Source of the DNA: Polynucleobacter bastaniensis
Lineage (GTDB): Bacteria > Pseudomonadota > Gammaproteobacteria > Burkholderiales > Burkholderiaceae
Direction: 5' to 3'
Assembly: GCF_018882205.1 (NCBI RefSeq)
Contig: NZ_JACVOU010000002.1
Coordinates: 186,001-250,000, forward strand
Length of the DNA: 64,000 nucleotides
Shown: in pieces, positions 1 through 8,897 of the stretch
Numbering within the stretch: the stretch's first letter is position 1
Layout of the letters: every line of letters begins with the position of its first letter
Made by a program: the position numbers and the translations under genes
The notes under the pieces: model-generated
Database searches by the model: none
What the model saw: only the letters and a program-made list of their open reading frames with translations
Told to the model about the DNA's origin: nothing

Positions 1-353
1 CAAAAAGCCTTGCCAGCCTTCAGGCGAACCGGCTCAATAAAGCGCTTGCGATAGGCAACCCAATTCTTTTTAAAGCTGCCCGATGGGGGTAATACCAATT
101 TGCGTATGGACGGAATTGTTTTAGCATCTAAGAAGCCCGATTCCAGAATGGCTTGAGGGATTCCCTGGGTTTGGGCAATTTGAGTAATTAGCTCATTGAG
201 GTTTTGGTTAAAACGGGCTTCTGTCGCAACATCCTCAGACTGGTTTACGATAGTCTCTGTAGGACTAGCTTGCTGAATAGGGGTACTGGAGCAGGCAGCA
301 AGCAGTAGCACTATTGATAGTATTGAAGCAAGGTAGGAGACGCGATAATTCAT
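1..353 (-). CDS. mltB: Lytic murein transglycosylase B-like lipoprotein (partial, N-terminal 117 residues)
   Basis: Reading leftward from the ATG at 353, the frame stays open to the window edge, so only the N-terminus is present. The product starts with a lipoprotein signal peptide: basic start MNYR, a hydrophobic stretch, then the lipobox LLAAC with the lipidated Cys near residue 21. After a Ser/Thr/Gln-rich linker comes a segment ending NWVAYRKRFIEPVRLKAG, which is typical of the start of the MltB/SltB glycoside hydrolase domain (known family feature). These enzymes cleave peptidoglycan glycan strands to 1,6-anhydro-MurNAc ends at the outer membrane. The catalytic Glu region lies outside the window, so the assignment rests on this short match and the lipobox. 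Confidence 0.75.
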   Translation of the reverse strand, partial: MNYRVSYLASILSIVLLLAACSSTPIQQASPTETIVNQSEDVATEARFNQNLNELITQIAQTQGIPQAILESGFLDAKTIPSIRKLVLPPSGSFKKNWVAYRKRFIEPVRLKAGKAF

Positions 354-436
354 GGATATGAGGATAGGTTTTTGAAGGGTTAGCAGATTTAATTAAATTA
401 TAAAAACTACAGTTTTGCTATTGAGGATTTCCAGTA

Positions 437-1357
437 ATGACAACAGGATACATAACTCACCCCGATTTTCTAAAACATGAGATGGGTAGCCATCATCCTG
501 AGTGTCCGGAGCGTATTCAGGCAATCAATGATCAGTTAATTCGTAGTGGCATTGATCGCTTTCTACACCACCTCGATGCCCCTTTGGCAACTGAAGAGCA
601 GCTAGAGTTAGTTCATAGCCCAGATCACGTTGCCTTCGTTAAAGAGCGTTCACCAGCGAACGGTTACTTTATGCTCGACGGTGACACCATTATGAACCCC
701 CATACTTGGAGTGCTGCGCTACGTGCGGCCGGTGCTGCTATTGCGGGTGTTGATGCGGTAATGAGGGGTGAAGTTGAAAACGTGTTTTGCGCAGTTCGCC
801 CTCCAGGGCACCATGCAGAGCCAACCCGATCAATGGGATTTTGTGTTTTTGATAACGTTGCCGTAGCAGCGAGATATGCGATGGAGACATACGGCATTGA
901 ACGCGTGGCTATCATTGATTTTGATGTTCACCATGGTAACGGTACTGAAGCAGCATTTTTTAATGACCCTAATGTACTTATGTGCAGTTTCTTTCAGCAC
1001 CCGTTTTATCCATACAGCGGCTTAGATAGAGCAAGCAATATGGTGAATGTTCCGCTTCCAGCATCTACGCGTGGTGATGTGGTGCGTTCCATAGTTGAAG
1101 AACAATGGTTACCACGCCTACGAGATTTTGAGCCTGAGCTCATCATCATTTCTGCGGGCTTTGATGCTCACCGTGAAGATGACTTGGGTCAGATGGGTTT
1201 GGTGGAAGATGACTACGCTTGGATTACTAAGCAGTTAAAAGGAGTTGCAAGCCAATACGCTCAGGGCCGTATCGTCAGCTGCCTGGAGGGTGGTTACAAC
1301 CTTTCTGCTTTGGGTCGTAGCGTGGTAGCGCATGTCAAAGCTCTTGCTGATATTTAA
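437..1357 (+). CDS. Histone deacetylase family protein (HdaH/AcuC-like amidohydrolase)
   Basis: The 306-residue product is a full-length member of the zinc-dependent arginase/deacetylase fold. Visible signatures are the N-terminal HPECPERI, the active-site PPGHHAE (residues ~122-128), the metal-binding DFDVHHGNGT (~160-169), a second metal region SAGFDAHREDD (~240) and the late substrate-loop motif EGGYN (~287). Bacterial members remove acetyl or other acyl groups from polyamines, small molecules or protein lysines; the substrate cannot be read from sequence. It lies 55 bp upstream of an acyl-CoA synthetase gene on the same strand. That suggests, as inference only, a link to acyl metabolism, either deacylating lysines or recycling acyl groups. 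A GAGG about 10 nt before the ATG supports this start. Confidence 0.9.
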   Translation: MTTGYITHPDFLKHEMGSHHPECPERIQAINDQLIRSGIDRFLHHLDAPLATEEQLELVHSPDHVAFVKERSPANGYFMLDGDTIMNPHTWSAALRAAGAAIAGVDAVMRGEVENVFCAVRPPGHHAEPTRSMGFCVFDNVAVAARYAMETYGIERVAIIDFDVHHGNGTEAAFFNDPNVLMCSFFQHPFYPYSGLDRASNMVNVPLPASTRGDVVRSIVEEQWLPRLRDFEPELIIISAGFDAHREDDLGQMGLVEDDYAWITKQLKGVASQYAQGRIVSCLEGGYNLSALGRSVVAHVKALADI

Positions 1358-1412
1358 TTGCAGTCAGATTCCAGAAATCTAGAAACAAAGAAGATCCATA
1401 TCCAAGGAACGC

Positions 1413-3065
1413 ATGGCTAATATTTTTGAGCAGGGTTTAGAACGTAATCCTGCAAACTTCACTCCGATTACTCCTTTATTGTTTCTGGAGCGATCCGCTG
1501 AAGTCTACCCAGATCGCTTGGCGGTCATTCATGGAAAGCTACGTCAGACTTGGGCTCAGACTTATGAGCGTTGCCGTCGCTTAGCAAGCGCCTTGCAAAA
1601 GCAAGGTATTGGCCTGGGTGATACCGTTGCCGTGATGTTGCCCAATACACCGCCCATGGTTGAGGCGCACTTTGGAATTCCAATGTCGGGTGCGGTATTG
1701 AATGCTTTAAATACCCGCCTTGATCCTGAGTCAATTGCTTTTATGCTCAATCATGGCGAAGCAAAAGTGGTGATCGTAGATCCCGAGTTTTCGGGAGTAA
1801 TGAAAAAAGCCCTTGAGATTGCCAAGAGAGAAAGCGGTCGTGAGTTTCTGGTGATTGATGTCGAGGAAAAAGAGTTTGATGTCTCTGGTGAAAAGCTCGG
1901 CAAACTCACTTATGAACAGTTCCTGTCTGAGGGCGATCCTCAGTTCGCTTGGCAAGTCCCTGCAGATGAATGGCAAGCCATTTGCCTAAACTACACCTCA
2001 GGCACTACCGGCAATCCAAAGGGGGTGGTGTATCACCATCGCGGCGCAGCGATTAATGCGATCTCAAATATTTTGGACTGGGATATCAGCAAGCACCCCA
2101 CCTATCTCTGGACGCTCCCAATGTTCCATTGCAATGGCTGGTGCTTTCCATGGACGGTAGCGGCACGCGCTGGCATTAATGTTTGTCTACGTCGCGTGGA
2201 TGCGCAACATATATTTGCTGCTATTAAAGATCATGGTGTCACCCATTACTGCGCTGCTCCAATTGTGCACAACCTACTAGTCAACGCCCCTGACGAATTA
2301 AAGGAAGGTGTGCCGGTAGGGGTAAAAGGCTTAATTGCAGGCGCTGCACCTCCTGCATCCATTATTGAAGGGATGGAACAGCTGGGCTTTGATCTAACGC
2401 ATGTCTATGGATTAACGGAGACCTACGGACCTGCGGCGGTATGTGTCAAACAGGATGAATGGAATGACCTTGACATTGGTGAAAGAGCCCGCCTCAACGC
2501 GCGGCAAGGTGTGCGCTATCACCTGCAGCAGGCTATTGCCGTCCTTGATCCCGTAACTCTTAAGCCAGTTCCTGCTGATGGTGAGACTATGGGTGAGATT
2601 ATGTTCAAGGGTAATATTGCTATGAAGGGTTACCTTAAAAATGAGAAGGCAAGCAAAGAGGCTTTTGAGGGCGGCTGGTTTCATTCGGGTGATCTGGCAG
2701 TGATAAACCCCGATGGCTATGTGAAGATGAAGGACCGTAGCAAAGACATCATTATTTCTGGTGGCGAAAATATCTCCTCTGTGGAGGTTGAAGATGTTCT
2801 TTATCGCCACCCAGCTGTCATGGCTGCTGCAGTAGTCGCGAAGCCAGACCCTAAGTGGGGGGAAACACCTTGCGCCTTTCTGGAAATTAAGCCGGGAATA
2901 GCAGTTACGCCTGCTGAGATCATTGCCCATTGCAAGCAGCATTTAGCTGGCTTTAAGGTACCAAAAGCCATTGTGTTCTGTGAGCTACCAAAGACCTCTA
3001 CTGGCAAGATCCAGAAGTTTGAACTTCGCAAGCAGGCGGGCTCTGCTTCAGCAATCGACGTCTAG
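1413..3065 (+). CDS. AMP-forming acyl-CoA synthetase (medium/long-chain fatty acid-CoA ligase family)
   Basis: The 550-residue protein is of normal length for the ANL superfamily. The phosphate-binding loop YTSGTTGNPKGVVYHHRG lies at about residues 194-211, the adenine motif YGLTETYGP near 335, GWFHSGDLA near 422, and the C-terminal catalytic Lys context KTSTGKIQK near 530. Such enzymes activate a carboxylic acid with ATP to an acyl-adenylate and then the CoA thioester. The N-terminal region (NPANFTPITPLLFLERSA) resembles the family annotated as medium-chain or dimethylmercaptopropionate CoA ligases, so the exact acid is uncertain. It heads a run with etfBA and a large acyl-CoA dehydrogenase, which fits fatty acid degradation. 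AAGGA about 5 nt upstream supports the ATG. Confidence 0.9.
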   Translation: MANIFEQGLERNPANFTPITPLLFLERSAEVYPDRLAVIHGKLRQTWAQTYERCRRLASALQKQGIGLGDTVAVMLPNTPPMVEAHFGIPMSGAVLNALNTRLDPESIAFMLNHGEAKVVIVDPEFSGVMKKALEIAKRESGREFLVIDVEEKEFDVSGEKLGKLTYEQFLSEGDPQFAWQVPADEWQAICLNYTSGTTGNPKGVVYHHRGAAINAISNILDWDISKHPTYLWTLPMFHCNGWCFPWTVAARAGINVCLRRVDAQHIFAAIKDHGVTHYCAAPIVHNLLVNAPDELKEGVPVGVKGLIAGAAPPASIIEGMEQLGFDLTHVYGLTETYGPAAVCVKQDEWNDLDIGERARLNARQGVRYHLQQAIAVLDPVTLKPVPADGETMGEIMFKGNIAMKGYLKNEKASKEAFEGGWFHSGDLAVINPDGYVKMKDRSKDIIISGGENISSVEVEDVLYRHPAVMAAAVVAKPDPKWGETPCAFLEIKPGIAVTPAEIIAHCKQHLAGFKVPKAIVFCELPKTSTGKIQKFELRKQAGSASAIDV

Positions 3066-3122
3066 CCCCAAATAGCGCTGAGCGGATAAAATAGAAGAGT
3101 TACTCAAAAATAGAGATCAAGC

Positions 3123-3872
3123 ATGAAAATCTTAGTGGCGGTAAAACGGGTTGTTGATTACAACGTCAAAATTCGGGTGAAATCAGATAACTCTGGCGTA
3201 GATCTAGCAAACGTCAAAATGAGCATGAATCCATTTGATGAGATCGCAGTAGAAGAAGCTGTTCGCTTAAAAGAGGCTGGTATTGCTACTGAGATAGTGG
3301 TAGTTTCTGCTGGCCCCACTCAATGTCAAGAAACGTTGCGTACTGCCCTAGCGATTGGGGCAGATCGTGCCATCTTGGTAGAGACCGATACTGAATTACA
3401 GCCTTTAGCCGTTGCAAAAATTCTCAAGGCACTTTCTGACAAAGAGCAGGCTCAGATCATCATCTTGGGCAAGCAGGCGATTGATGACGATAGTAATCAA
3501 ACAGGTCAAATGTTAGCTAGCTTGATGGATATCCCACAGGCAACTTTTGCTTCTAAAGTAGTGGTTGCCGATGGTAAAGCGAATGTGACGCGTGAGGTAG
3601 ATGGCGGATTGGAAACCATTGCGATTACTTTGCCCGCAGTCATTACTACTGACTTGCGTTTGAATGAGCCACGTTATGTGACTTTGCCCAACATTATGAA
3701 AGCTAAAAAGAAGACTTTAGAAATCGTGAAGCCTGAAGAACTTGGCGTTGATATTGCCCCACGTCTCAAAACCCTCAAAGTAGAAGAGCCACCAAAGCGC
3801 TCTGCCGGTGTAATGGTGGCTGATGTGGCGGCTTTAGTAGATAAACTGAAAAATGAAGCGAAGGTGATTTAA
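3123..3872 (+). CDS. etfB: Electron transfer flavoprotein beta subunit
   Basis: The product (249 residues) matches EtfB in length and in hallmark segments: [20 protein letters not shown] at the start, [16 protein letters not shown] near residue 37, and the AMP-binding region [17 protein letters not shown] at about 119-135. With EtfA it forms the soluble FAD- and AMP-containing heterodimer that takes electrons from acyl-CoA dehydrogenases and passes them to ETF-ubiquinone oxidoreductase. etfA follows with no intergenic base, so the two are co-translated. A 57-bp gap separates it from the acyl-CoA synthetase; that gap holds a purine-rich segment but no clear Shine-Dalgarno. Confidence 0.97.
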   Translation: MKILVAVKRVVDYNVKIRVKSDNSGVDLANVKMSMNPFDEIAVEEAVRLKEAGIATEIVVVSAGPTQCQETLRTALAIGADRAILVETDTELQPLAVAKILKALSDKEQAQIIILGKQAIDDDSNQTGQMLASLMDIPQATFASKVVVADGKANVTREVDGGLETIAITLPAVITTDLRLNEPRYVTLPNIMKAKKKTLEIVKPEELGVDIAPRLKTLKVEEPPKRSAGVMVADVAALVDKLKNEAKVI

Positions 3873-4808
3873 ATGGCCGCACTTGTTATTGCTGAACACG
3901 ATAATCAATCCCTAAAGGCGGCAACACTCAATGCCGTAGCTGCAGCTCTCCAATGTTCTCCAGAGGTGGATGTATTGGTGGCTGGTAATAAATCAGATAC
4001 TGTTGCATCTGCCGCAGCTCAAATCGCAGGAGTGCGTAAAGTGATTCAAGTAGATGCTGCATCTTTAGCTGATCAACTTGCCGAACCCTTGGCTGCGCAA
4101 ATTCTCTCTATTGCTAATAGTTATAGTCATATCCTGGCACCGGCAACTGCTAACGGTAAGAATGTCTTGCCACGCGTTGCTGCTAAGTTAGATGTAGCTC
4201 AGTTATCAGATGTCACTAAGGTTATCTCATCCGATACCTTTGAGCGTCCAATTTATGCAGGCAATGCGATTGCTACCGTGCAATCTGCCGACCCAGTTAA
4301 AGTCATTACGGTTCGCACTACTGGTTTTGATCCCGTTGCTGCAAGTGGTGGATCGGCTGCTATAGAAAAGCAAGCTGCGACTGAAGTTTCTGGTGGATCC
4401 TCTTTTGTGGGTCGCGAACTGACTAAATCGGATCGCCCAGAATTGACTGCTGCCAAGATTATTGTCTCTGGCGGCCGTGGTCTGGGTTCTGGTGAGAGGT
4501 ATCAAGAAATTATTGCGCCCTTAGCCGACAAGCTGGGCGCTGCTCTGGGCGCCTCACGTGCTGCAGTCGATGCAGGTTATGTTCCAAACGACTATCAAGT
4601 GGGTCAGACCGGTAAGATCGTGGCTCCGCAGTTGTATGTTGCCGTTGGTATCTCTGGTGCTATTCAGCACTTAGCAGGCATGAAGGACTCTAAGGTAATC
4701 GTAGCGATTAATAAAGACCCTGAGGCACCCATTTTTAGTGTTGCTGATTATGGTTTAGTTGCAGACCTTAATATCGCCGTCCCTGAACTAACTAACTTAC
4801 TTGGTTAA
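3873..4808 (+). CDS. etfA: Electron transfer flavoprotein alpha subunit
   Basis: The 311-residue EtfA carries the FAD-binding C-terminal domain, with [15 protein letters not shown] at about residues 200-214, the [25 protein letters not shown] block near 243-267 and the terminal [18 protein letters not shown] signature. It binds FAD at the subunit interface and is the redox-active partner of EtfB. The ATG directly abuts the etfB stop (TAAATG), so translation is almost certainly coupled. The following acyl-CoA dehydrogenase gene is the likely electron donor; it starts 52 bp downstream. Confidence 0.97.
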   Translation: MAALVIAEHDNQSLKAATLNAVAAALQCSPEVDVLVAGNKSDTVASAAAQIAGVRKVIQVDAASLADQLAEPLAAQILSIANSYSHILAPATANGKNVLPRVAAKLDVAQLSDVTKVISSDTFERPIYAGNAIATVQSADPVKVITVRTTGFDPVAASGGSAAIEKQAATEVSGGSSFVGRELTKSDRPELTAAKIIVSGGRGLGSGERYQEIIAPLADKLGAALGASRAAVDAGYVPNDYQVGQTGKIVAPQLYVAVGISGAIQHLAGMKDSKVIVAINKDPEAPIFSVADYGLVADLNIAVPELTNLLG

Positions 4809-4860
4809 GGTAATTAAGAGGCTCCCTTAACTACCTTCACTTCTGATTATAGGAATACCT

Positions 4861-6648
4861 ATGCCGTATGTAGCCCCAGTAAAAGATATGCTATTTGTGA
4901 TGAACGAACTAGCAGGGCTATCTGAAGTTGTTTCCTATCCCTCTTATGCTGAGGCTGGCGCTGATGTAGATTTAGCCCCGGCGATTTTGGAAGAGTCTGC
5001 CAAATTTAATCAAGATGTTGTAGCGCCTCTTAATTGGCCTAGCGATCAACATCCTAGCTCATTGAAGGATGGTGTCGTCACTACTTCTCCTGGTTTTAAA
5101 GAGGCTTTTAAGCAATTTGCTGCAGCAGGTTGGCAGGGTGTTGTGCACCCCCTAGAGTTTGGCGGTCAAGGTTTGCCAAAACTGATTGCCACGGCGTGTT
5201 TTGAGATGGTTCACTCTGCAAGTCTGTCATTTGCCTTATGCCCCATGTTGACTGATGGTGCGATTGAGGCTTTATTGACTGCAGCAAGTCCTGAATTGCA
5301 AGAGCACTATGTGCCTAAGATGATCTCCGGGGAATGGACTGGATCCATGTGTCTCACAGAGCCTCAAGCAGGTTCTGATCTATCGATGGTACGTTCTCGC
5401 GCTGTCCCTGAAGCTGATGGCACATACAAAATCTTTGCTACCAAGATCTACATCACCTATGGTGAGCACGACATGGCAAAAAATATTGTCCATCTCGTAC
5501 TAGCTAGAACACCAGATGCGCCAGAGGGCGTGAAGGGCATTTCTTTATTTGTGGTGCCCAAGTTCTTGGTAAATATAGACGGCTCGCTTGATGGGCGTAA
5601 TGATGTGCACTGTGTTTCGATTGAGCACAAGCTGGGTATTAAGGCTAGCCCAACTGCAGTCTTGCAGTTTGGTGATCACGGTGGCGCAACCGGCTACTTA
5701 GTCGGTGAAGAAAATCGTGGTCTGGAATACATGTTTGTCATGATGAACGCAGCCCGCTTTGCGGTAGGTATGCAGGGCATTGCCGTTGCAGAGCGCGCCT
5801 ATCAGAAAGCAGTGCAATATGCCAAAGACCGAGTTCAGAGTCGTGATCTAGAGGGCTCTCCAGGTCCTGTAGCCATTATTCATCAGCCAGACGTGAAGCG
5901 GATGTTGATGACCATGCGTGGCTACATTGAGGCATCTAGAGCCCTAGCGTATTACGCGGCAGCTGCATATGATGCGCAACATGCATCCCCTGATGAACTC
6001 ACTCGCAAGCAGAATCAAGCGGTATATGAATTCTTAGTGCCGATTGTGAAAGGTTTCTCAACTGAGATGTCGATTGAGGTCGCAAGCTTGGGTGTTCAGG
6101 TACACGGTGGTATGGGCTTTATCGAAGAGACGGGCGCAGCACAACACTATCGTGATGCTCGTATCCTGACCATTTATGAAGGTACTACAGCAATCCAGGC
6201 AAATGATTTGATTGGCAGAAAAACAGTGCGTGATGGTGGCGCAACTGCAAAGCTGTTCTCGGAAAGAATCCAGCAAACTGAAAAAGATTTAGCAAGTAGC
6301 GGCACCGCAGATACAAAAGCGGTATTGAAGCAGTTAACCCCAGCTCGTGAAGCGTTTGAATCTTCAGTGGCTTACATTGTGGCGAATGCAAAAACAGATA
6401 TTAAAGCAGTGTATGCAGGTAGTTTTGCCTACTTGCGTTTATGTGGCTTGGTATTGGGTGCCTGGCAAATGGCTCGTGCCTTGCTAGCCGCGCAAGAATT
6501 GCGTGCAAGGGATCCCAATTTCTATGATGCCAAGATTGCCACGGCACGCTTCTTTGCAGAAAATCTATTACCCCAATCTCAAGCTCTCGCAACCTCGATC
6601 TTAGAGAGTGGCCAATCCACTAATGCGCTGACAGCGGAGCAGTTTTAA
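4861..6648 (+). CDS. Large acyl-CoA dehydrogenase (about 600-residue family with C-terminal extension)
   Basis: At 595 residues this is longer than classical ACADs (~380-400). It matches the subgroup with an extra C-terminal helical domain, the family often annotated with an 'acyl-CoA dehydrogenase-like C-terminal' domain. The flavin-site stretch SMCLTEPQAGSDLSMVRSRA lies near residue 161. GGMGFIEETG near 416 is followed by RILTIYEGTTAIQANDLIGR near 432, which includes the Glu normally used as catalytic base. It oxidises acyl-CoA to trans-2-enoyl-CoA and hands electrons to ETF. The gene closes a rightward set with the ligase and etfBA, so it is likely part of a fatty-acid or related acyl-CoA oxidation pathway. 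Chain length is unknown. Confidence 0.92.
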   Translation: MPYVAPVKDMLFVMNELAGLSEVVSYPSYAEAGADVDLAPAILEESAKFNQDVVAPLNWPSDQHPSSLKDGVVTTSPGFKEAFKQFAAAGWQGVVHPLEFGGQGLPKLIATACFEMVHSASLSFALCPMLTDGAIEALLTAASPELQEHYVPKMISGEWTGSMCLTEPQAGSDLSMVRSRAVPEADGTYKIFATKIYITYGEHDMAKNIVHLVLARTPDAPEGVKGISLFVVPKFLVNIDGSLDGRNDVHCVSIEHKLGIKASPTAVLQFGDHGGATGYLVGEENRGLEYMFVMMNAARFAVGMQGIAVAERAYQKAVQYAKDRVQSRDLEGSPGPVAIIHQPDVKRMLMTMRGYIEASRALAYYAAAAYDAQHASPDELTRKQNQAVYEFLVPIVKGFSTEMSIEVASLGVQVHGGMGFIEETGAAQHYRDARILTIYEGTTAIQANDLIGRKTVRDGGATAKLFSERIQQTEKDLASSGTADTKAVLKQLTPAREAFESSVAYIVANAKTDIKAVYAGSFAYLRLCGLVLGAWQMARALLAAQELRARDPNFYDAKIATARFFAENLLPQSQALATSILESGQSTNALTAEQF

Positions 6649-6704
6649 GATGTAAATAGCTGTCACTGACTATTAAAAGTTGCTTAGAAAAAAAACTATC
6701 CGCA

Positions 6705-7151
6705 TTACTGGGATAGCTTTCTTGCTTCTTGAAGTTGGGAGATGAAAAATTGTTCAAATGCAATTGCCAAGAAGGTCATCATCACACCGGCACCCAAGAC
6801 CAAAGAAAAAATCACCGTTAGCACAACTGGCCAACCAGACTGAGTTGCTCTGCCAGGCTCTAAACCTGGATTAAATTGGGCATCCCATTTTTCATCAGCG
6901 CGTAAGCCATAAGTGATGGTGGTTAACCAGCTGGCCTCAAGGGTGATGAAGCCGAAAGTGATGAGCACCCAACCCGGCGCAGAGTGAAAGTGCGTATCTT
7001 TGAGAATCAACCAACCAGCGATTCCGCCGATAAAAGCGAGTAGTTGTGCCCAGCCCCAAAAGGATTTCAGTCCTTGCAAATAAAAACAGTTCAACCCGGT
7101 CCCAGGAAAAAATAATCCAAGTGAGCAGAAGAGGAGTTTGTATTTTTTCAT
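6705..7151 (-). CDS. Small TM2-domain-like membrane protein, function unknown
   Basis: The 148-residue product has about four hydrophobic segments. The first two (roughly residues 5-26 and 34-50) are joined by a Gly/aromatic-rich turn (FFPGTGLNCFYLQGLKSFWG) that resembles TM2-domain proteins, a family of unknown function. The last two lie near 54-80 and 105-138. A hydrophilic loop (RADEKWDAQFNPGLEPGRATQSG) separates the pairs. No catalytic motif is visible. It is transcribed leftward, convergent with the acyl-CoA dehydrogenase gene, and follows the META-domain gene after a 43-bp gap. I recognise the fold type only weakly. Confidence 0.7.
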   Translation of the reverse strand: MKKYKLLFCSLGLFFPGTGLNCFYLQGLKSFWGWAQLLAFIGGIAGWLILKDTHFHSAPGWVLITFGFITLEASWLTTITYGLRADEKWDAQFNPGLEPGRATQSGWPVVLTVIFSLVLGAGVMMTFLAIAFEQFFISQLQEARKLSQ

Positions 7152-7194
7152 TCAGACTTTCAGTGATGGATTATTGCAATGGTGAACCATTTTT

Positions 7195-7719
7195 TTATTT
7201 CGATGAATTATTTTTTTGCATGAAACTTAAAACTTCGCGATCCGCGCCAATCATGAGTAGCTGATCGCCGTTACGCACAATCGAGCGGTAATCATTTAAT
7301 TCGTAAAGGAAATCATTTTCTAATTCCATGCGCTGGGGTGCGCAGGCCATCTTTGTGCTGGCAATCTGATCAAGCGTAAAGCCTCTGGCATCTTCAGTAA
7401 TGCGTGCGGTAAAGCGATTGCAGCCGGTAGATCCACTAATCCGCTCACCATTGGCATCAAAGATGATTTGGATGGGGTTGCTATTGTCACCCTGAGGAAT
7501 TTGCCGGGCGCGTATTTCACCTTTGCTATTGGGTGCGAGATTCCAGCGAACAAGCTCCCATTTAGTGTTGCGAAACTCACTGCTCGGAGGGCTGGTTTTG
7601 GCAGTGCAGGGTGGGATGACGTTGGCACAAGCTGTCAAAAAACCTAAACCGAGGCAAGAAAGCGTGAGAAAAAAGCGCTTAATAAGGCCTTTAGAGGGTC
7701 TAAAAGTGGCTATTCTCAT
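7195..7719 (-). CDS. META (HslJ-like) domain lipoprotein
   Basis: This 174-residue protein has a lipoprotein signal peptide with lipobox LTAC (Cys near residue 31), then a META/DUF306-type domain. The characteristic pieces are TKWELVRW near residue 51, RISGSTGCNRFTARI near 93-107 and the STKMACAPQRMELENDFL segment near 121-138. Known META proteins such as HslJ are outer-membrane or secreted proteins linked to heat or novobiocin tolerance, with no firm biochemical role. It probably sits in the outer membrane facing the periplasm. It is transcribed leftward, divergent from rpsP. Confidence 0.85.
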   Translation of the reverse strand: MRIATFRPSKGLIKRFFLTLSCLGLGFLTACANVIPPCTAKTSPPSSEFRNTKWELVRWNLAPNSKGEIRARQIPQGDNSNPIQIIFDANGERISGSTGCNRFTARITEDARGFTLDQIASTKMACAPQRMELENDFLYELNDYRSIVRNGDQLLMIGADREVLSFMQKNNSSK

Positions 7720-7838
7720 GGCAATATTTCTGTAAGCTATTGTTTTTAATAATAATTTTATGATTCACTGAATACCATTCTACTGTTGAAGCTAAAGAGA
7801 CGTTCGTTTAATAGCTGGATCAAGTAGGGGTTTTCGTC

Positions 7839-7844
7839 TAGAAT
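7839..7844 (+). promoter_or_regulatory. Possible -10 element (TAGAAT) of the rpsP operon promoter
   Basis: In the 251-bp gap between the META-protein gene and rpsP there is CTAGAATGT, identical over nine bases to the word before rpmF. The hexamer differs from TATAAT at one position. I see no good -35 at 16-18 bp, so the call rests on the hexamer, its recurrence and its position 127 bp before rpsP. Confidence 0.35.
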
Positions 7845-7970
7845 GTGAGGTTTTCCGCTATACCGTGCATTTGTTTTGTTAATTTGCGCTTTAGCTGGAG
7901 CCCAAGATTTTGTAGTAATTTCATTGGGTTGTACTCAACCTGTTTTCATTTTAGATTTTAAGGAATAAAT

Positions 7971-8216
7971 ATGGTCGTCATTCGACTGGCACGCGGCGGT
8001 TCAAAGAAGCGCCCTTTTTATAGCATCGTGGCTACAGACAAGCGCAATCGTCGCGACTCGAATTTTATCGAGCGTATTGGTTACTTCAATCCACAGGCAG
8101 CAGCGACAGAGCAAGCAATGCGTATTGCTCAAGATCGTTTGACCTATTGGACTGGTGTTGGCGCGCAGATCTCTCCAACTGTAGTTCGTTTGATCAAAAA
8201 CAATCCTGCGGTTTAA
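7971..8216 (+). CDS. rpsP: 30S ribosomal protein S16
   Basis: The 81-residue product has the S16 hallmark [20 protein letters not shown] at its N-terminus and [12 protein letters not shown] in the middle, at normal bacterial length. S16 is needed for folding of the 16S rRNA 5' and central domains during 30S assembly. AAGGA sits about 6 nt before the ATG. It heads the conserved rpsP-rimM-trmD-rplS operon. A 93-bp gap with an inverted repeat separates it from rimM. Confidence 0.98.
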
Positions 8217-8227
8217 AGACTTCAATT

Positions 8228-8260
8228 CCAAAGACTCTCTCTTCGCGATAAAGTCTTTGG
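8228..8260 (+). repeat. Inverted repeat between rpsP and rimM (9-bp arms)
   Basis: CCAAAGACT at 8228-8236 is perfectly repeated in inverse as AGTCTTTGG at 8252-8260, with a 15-nt loop. No T-run follows, so it is not a typical intrinsic terminator. Its place 12 bp after the rpsP stop suggests a 3' stabiliser or processing hairpin that could set S16 output apart from the rarely needed RimM and TrmD. That role is inference. Confidence 0.6.
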
Positions 8261-8309
8261 TAGCAGAATTTACTGGTAGTGATATTTGGGGAGTTGAGGT
8301 GGCTTCAAT

Positions 8310-8873
8310 ATGAATACACCTTCCCTAAATGATTTGATTGAGCTCGGTGCAGTCCAAGACGCTCAAGGCTTACAGGGTCAGATTAAGGTTCGCCCTCATT
8401 CTTCCGATCCCGTAGCCCTCTTATCTAGCAAAGAATTGTGGTTGTCTCTCATTCCTCGTCGGAGTGCAGGTGTTGCTGCAACTCATGAGCAGGCTTCATT
8501 GACTTTATATAAGGTGAAGCAAGCCAAAATGCACAGCGGTACGGTAGTGATTGCTTTGGATGGTATTAATGACCGCGATCAGGCGGAGGCCTTGAAAGGT
8601 GCTCGCATCTTAGTTACGCGAGAGGTATTTCCCAAGACAGATAGCGATAGTTATTACTGGGTTGATCTGATCGGTTGTAAAGCAATTAATCTTCAGGGTG
8701 AGAGTCTGGGTGAGGTGCTTGAGGTCAACGATAACGGCGCTCATGGAATCATTGCTCTTGGCGATGCGCAAACTAAAACGGTAAAACAGTTAGTGCCTTT
8801 TGTAAAAGAAGCGGTGCAAAATGTTGACTTGCCCAATAGACTGATCACCCTAGACTGGCAACCCGATTGGTAA
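8310..8873 (+). CDS. rimM: 16S rRNA processing / 30S maturation factor RimM
   Basis: The 187-residue protein fits RimM: an N-terminal barrel with LGAVQDAQGLQGQIKVRPHS (~residues 12-31) and a C-terminal PRC-barrel with YYWVDLIGCKAIN near 115 and LVPFVKEAVQNVDL near 161. RimM binds S19 in the 30S head and helps late assembly. It lies between rpsP and trmD as expected. The loop around residues 50-65 (RRSAGVAATHEQAS) is a little longer than in short homologues. Confidence 0.95.
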   Translation: MNTPSLNDLIELGAVQDAQGLQGQIKVRPHSSDPVALLSSKELWLSLIPRRSAGVAATHEQASLTLYKVKQAKMHSGTVVIALDGINDRDQAEALKGARILVTREVFPKTDSDSYYWVDLIGCKAINLQGESLGEVLEVNDNGAHGIIALGDAQTKTVKQLVPFVKEAVQNVDLPNRLITLDWQPDW

Positions 8874-8897
8874 TCTGAAAAGTCATTGATCTTCCAT

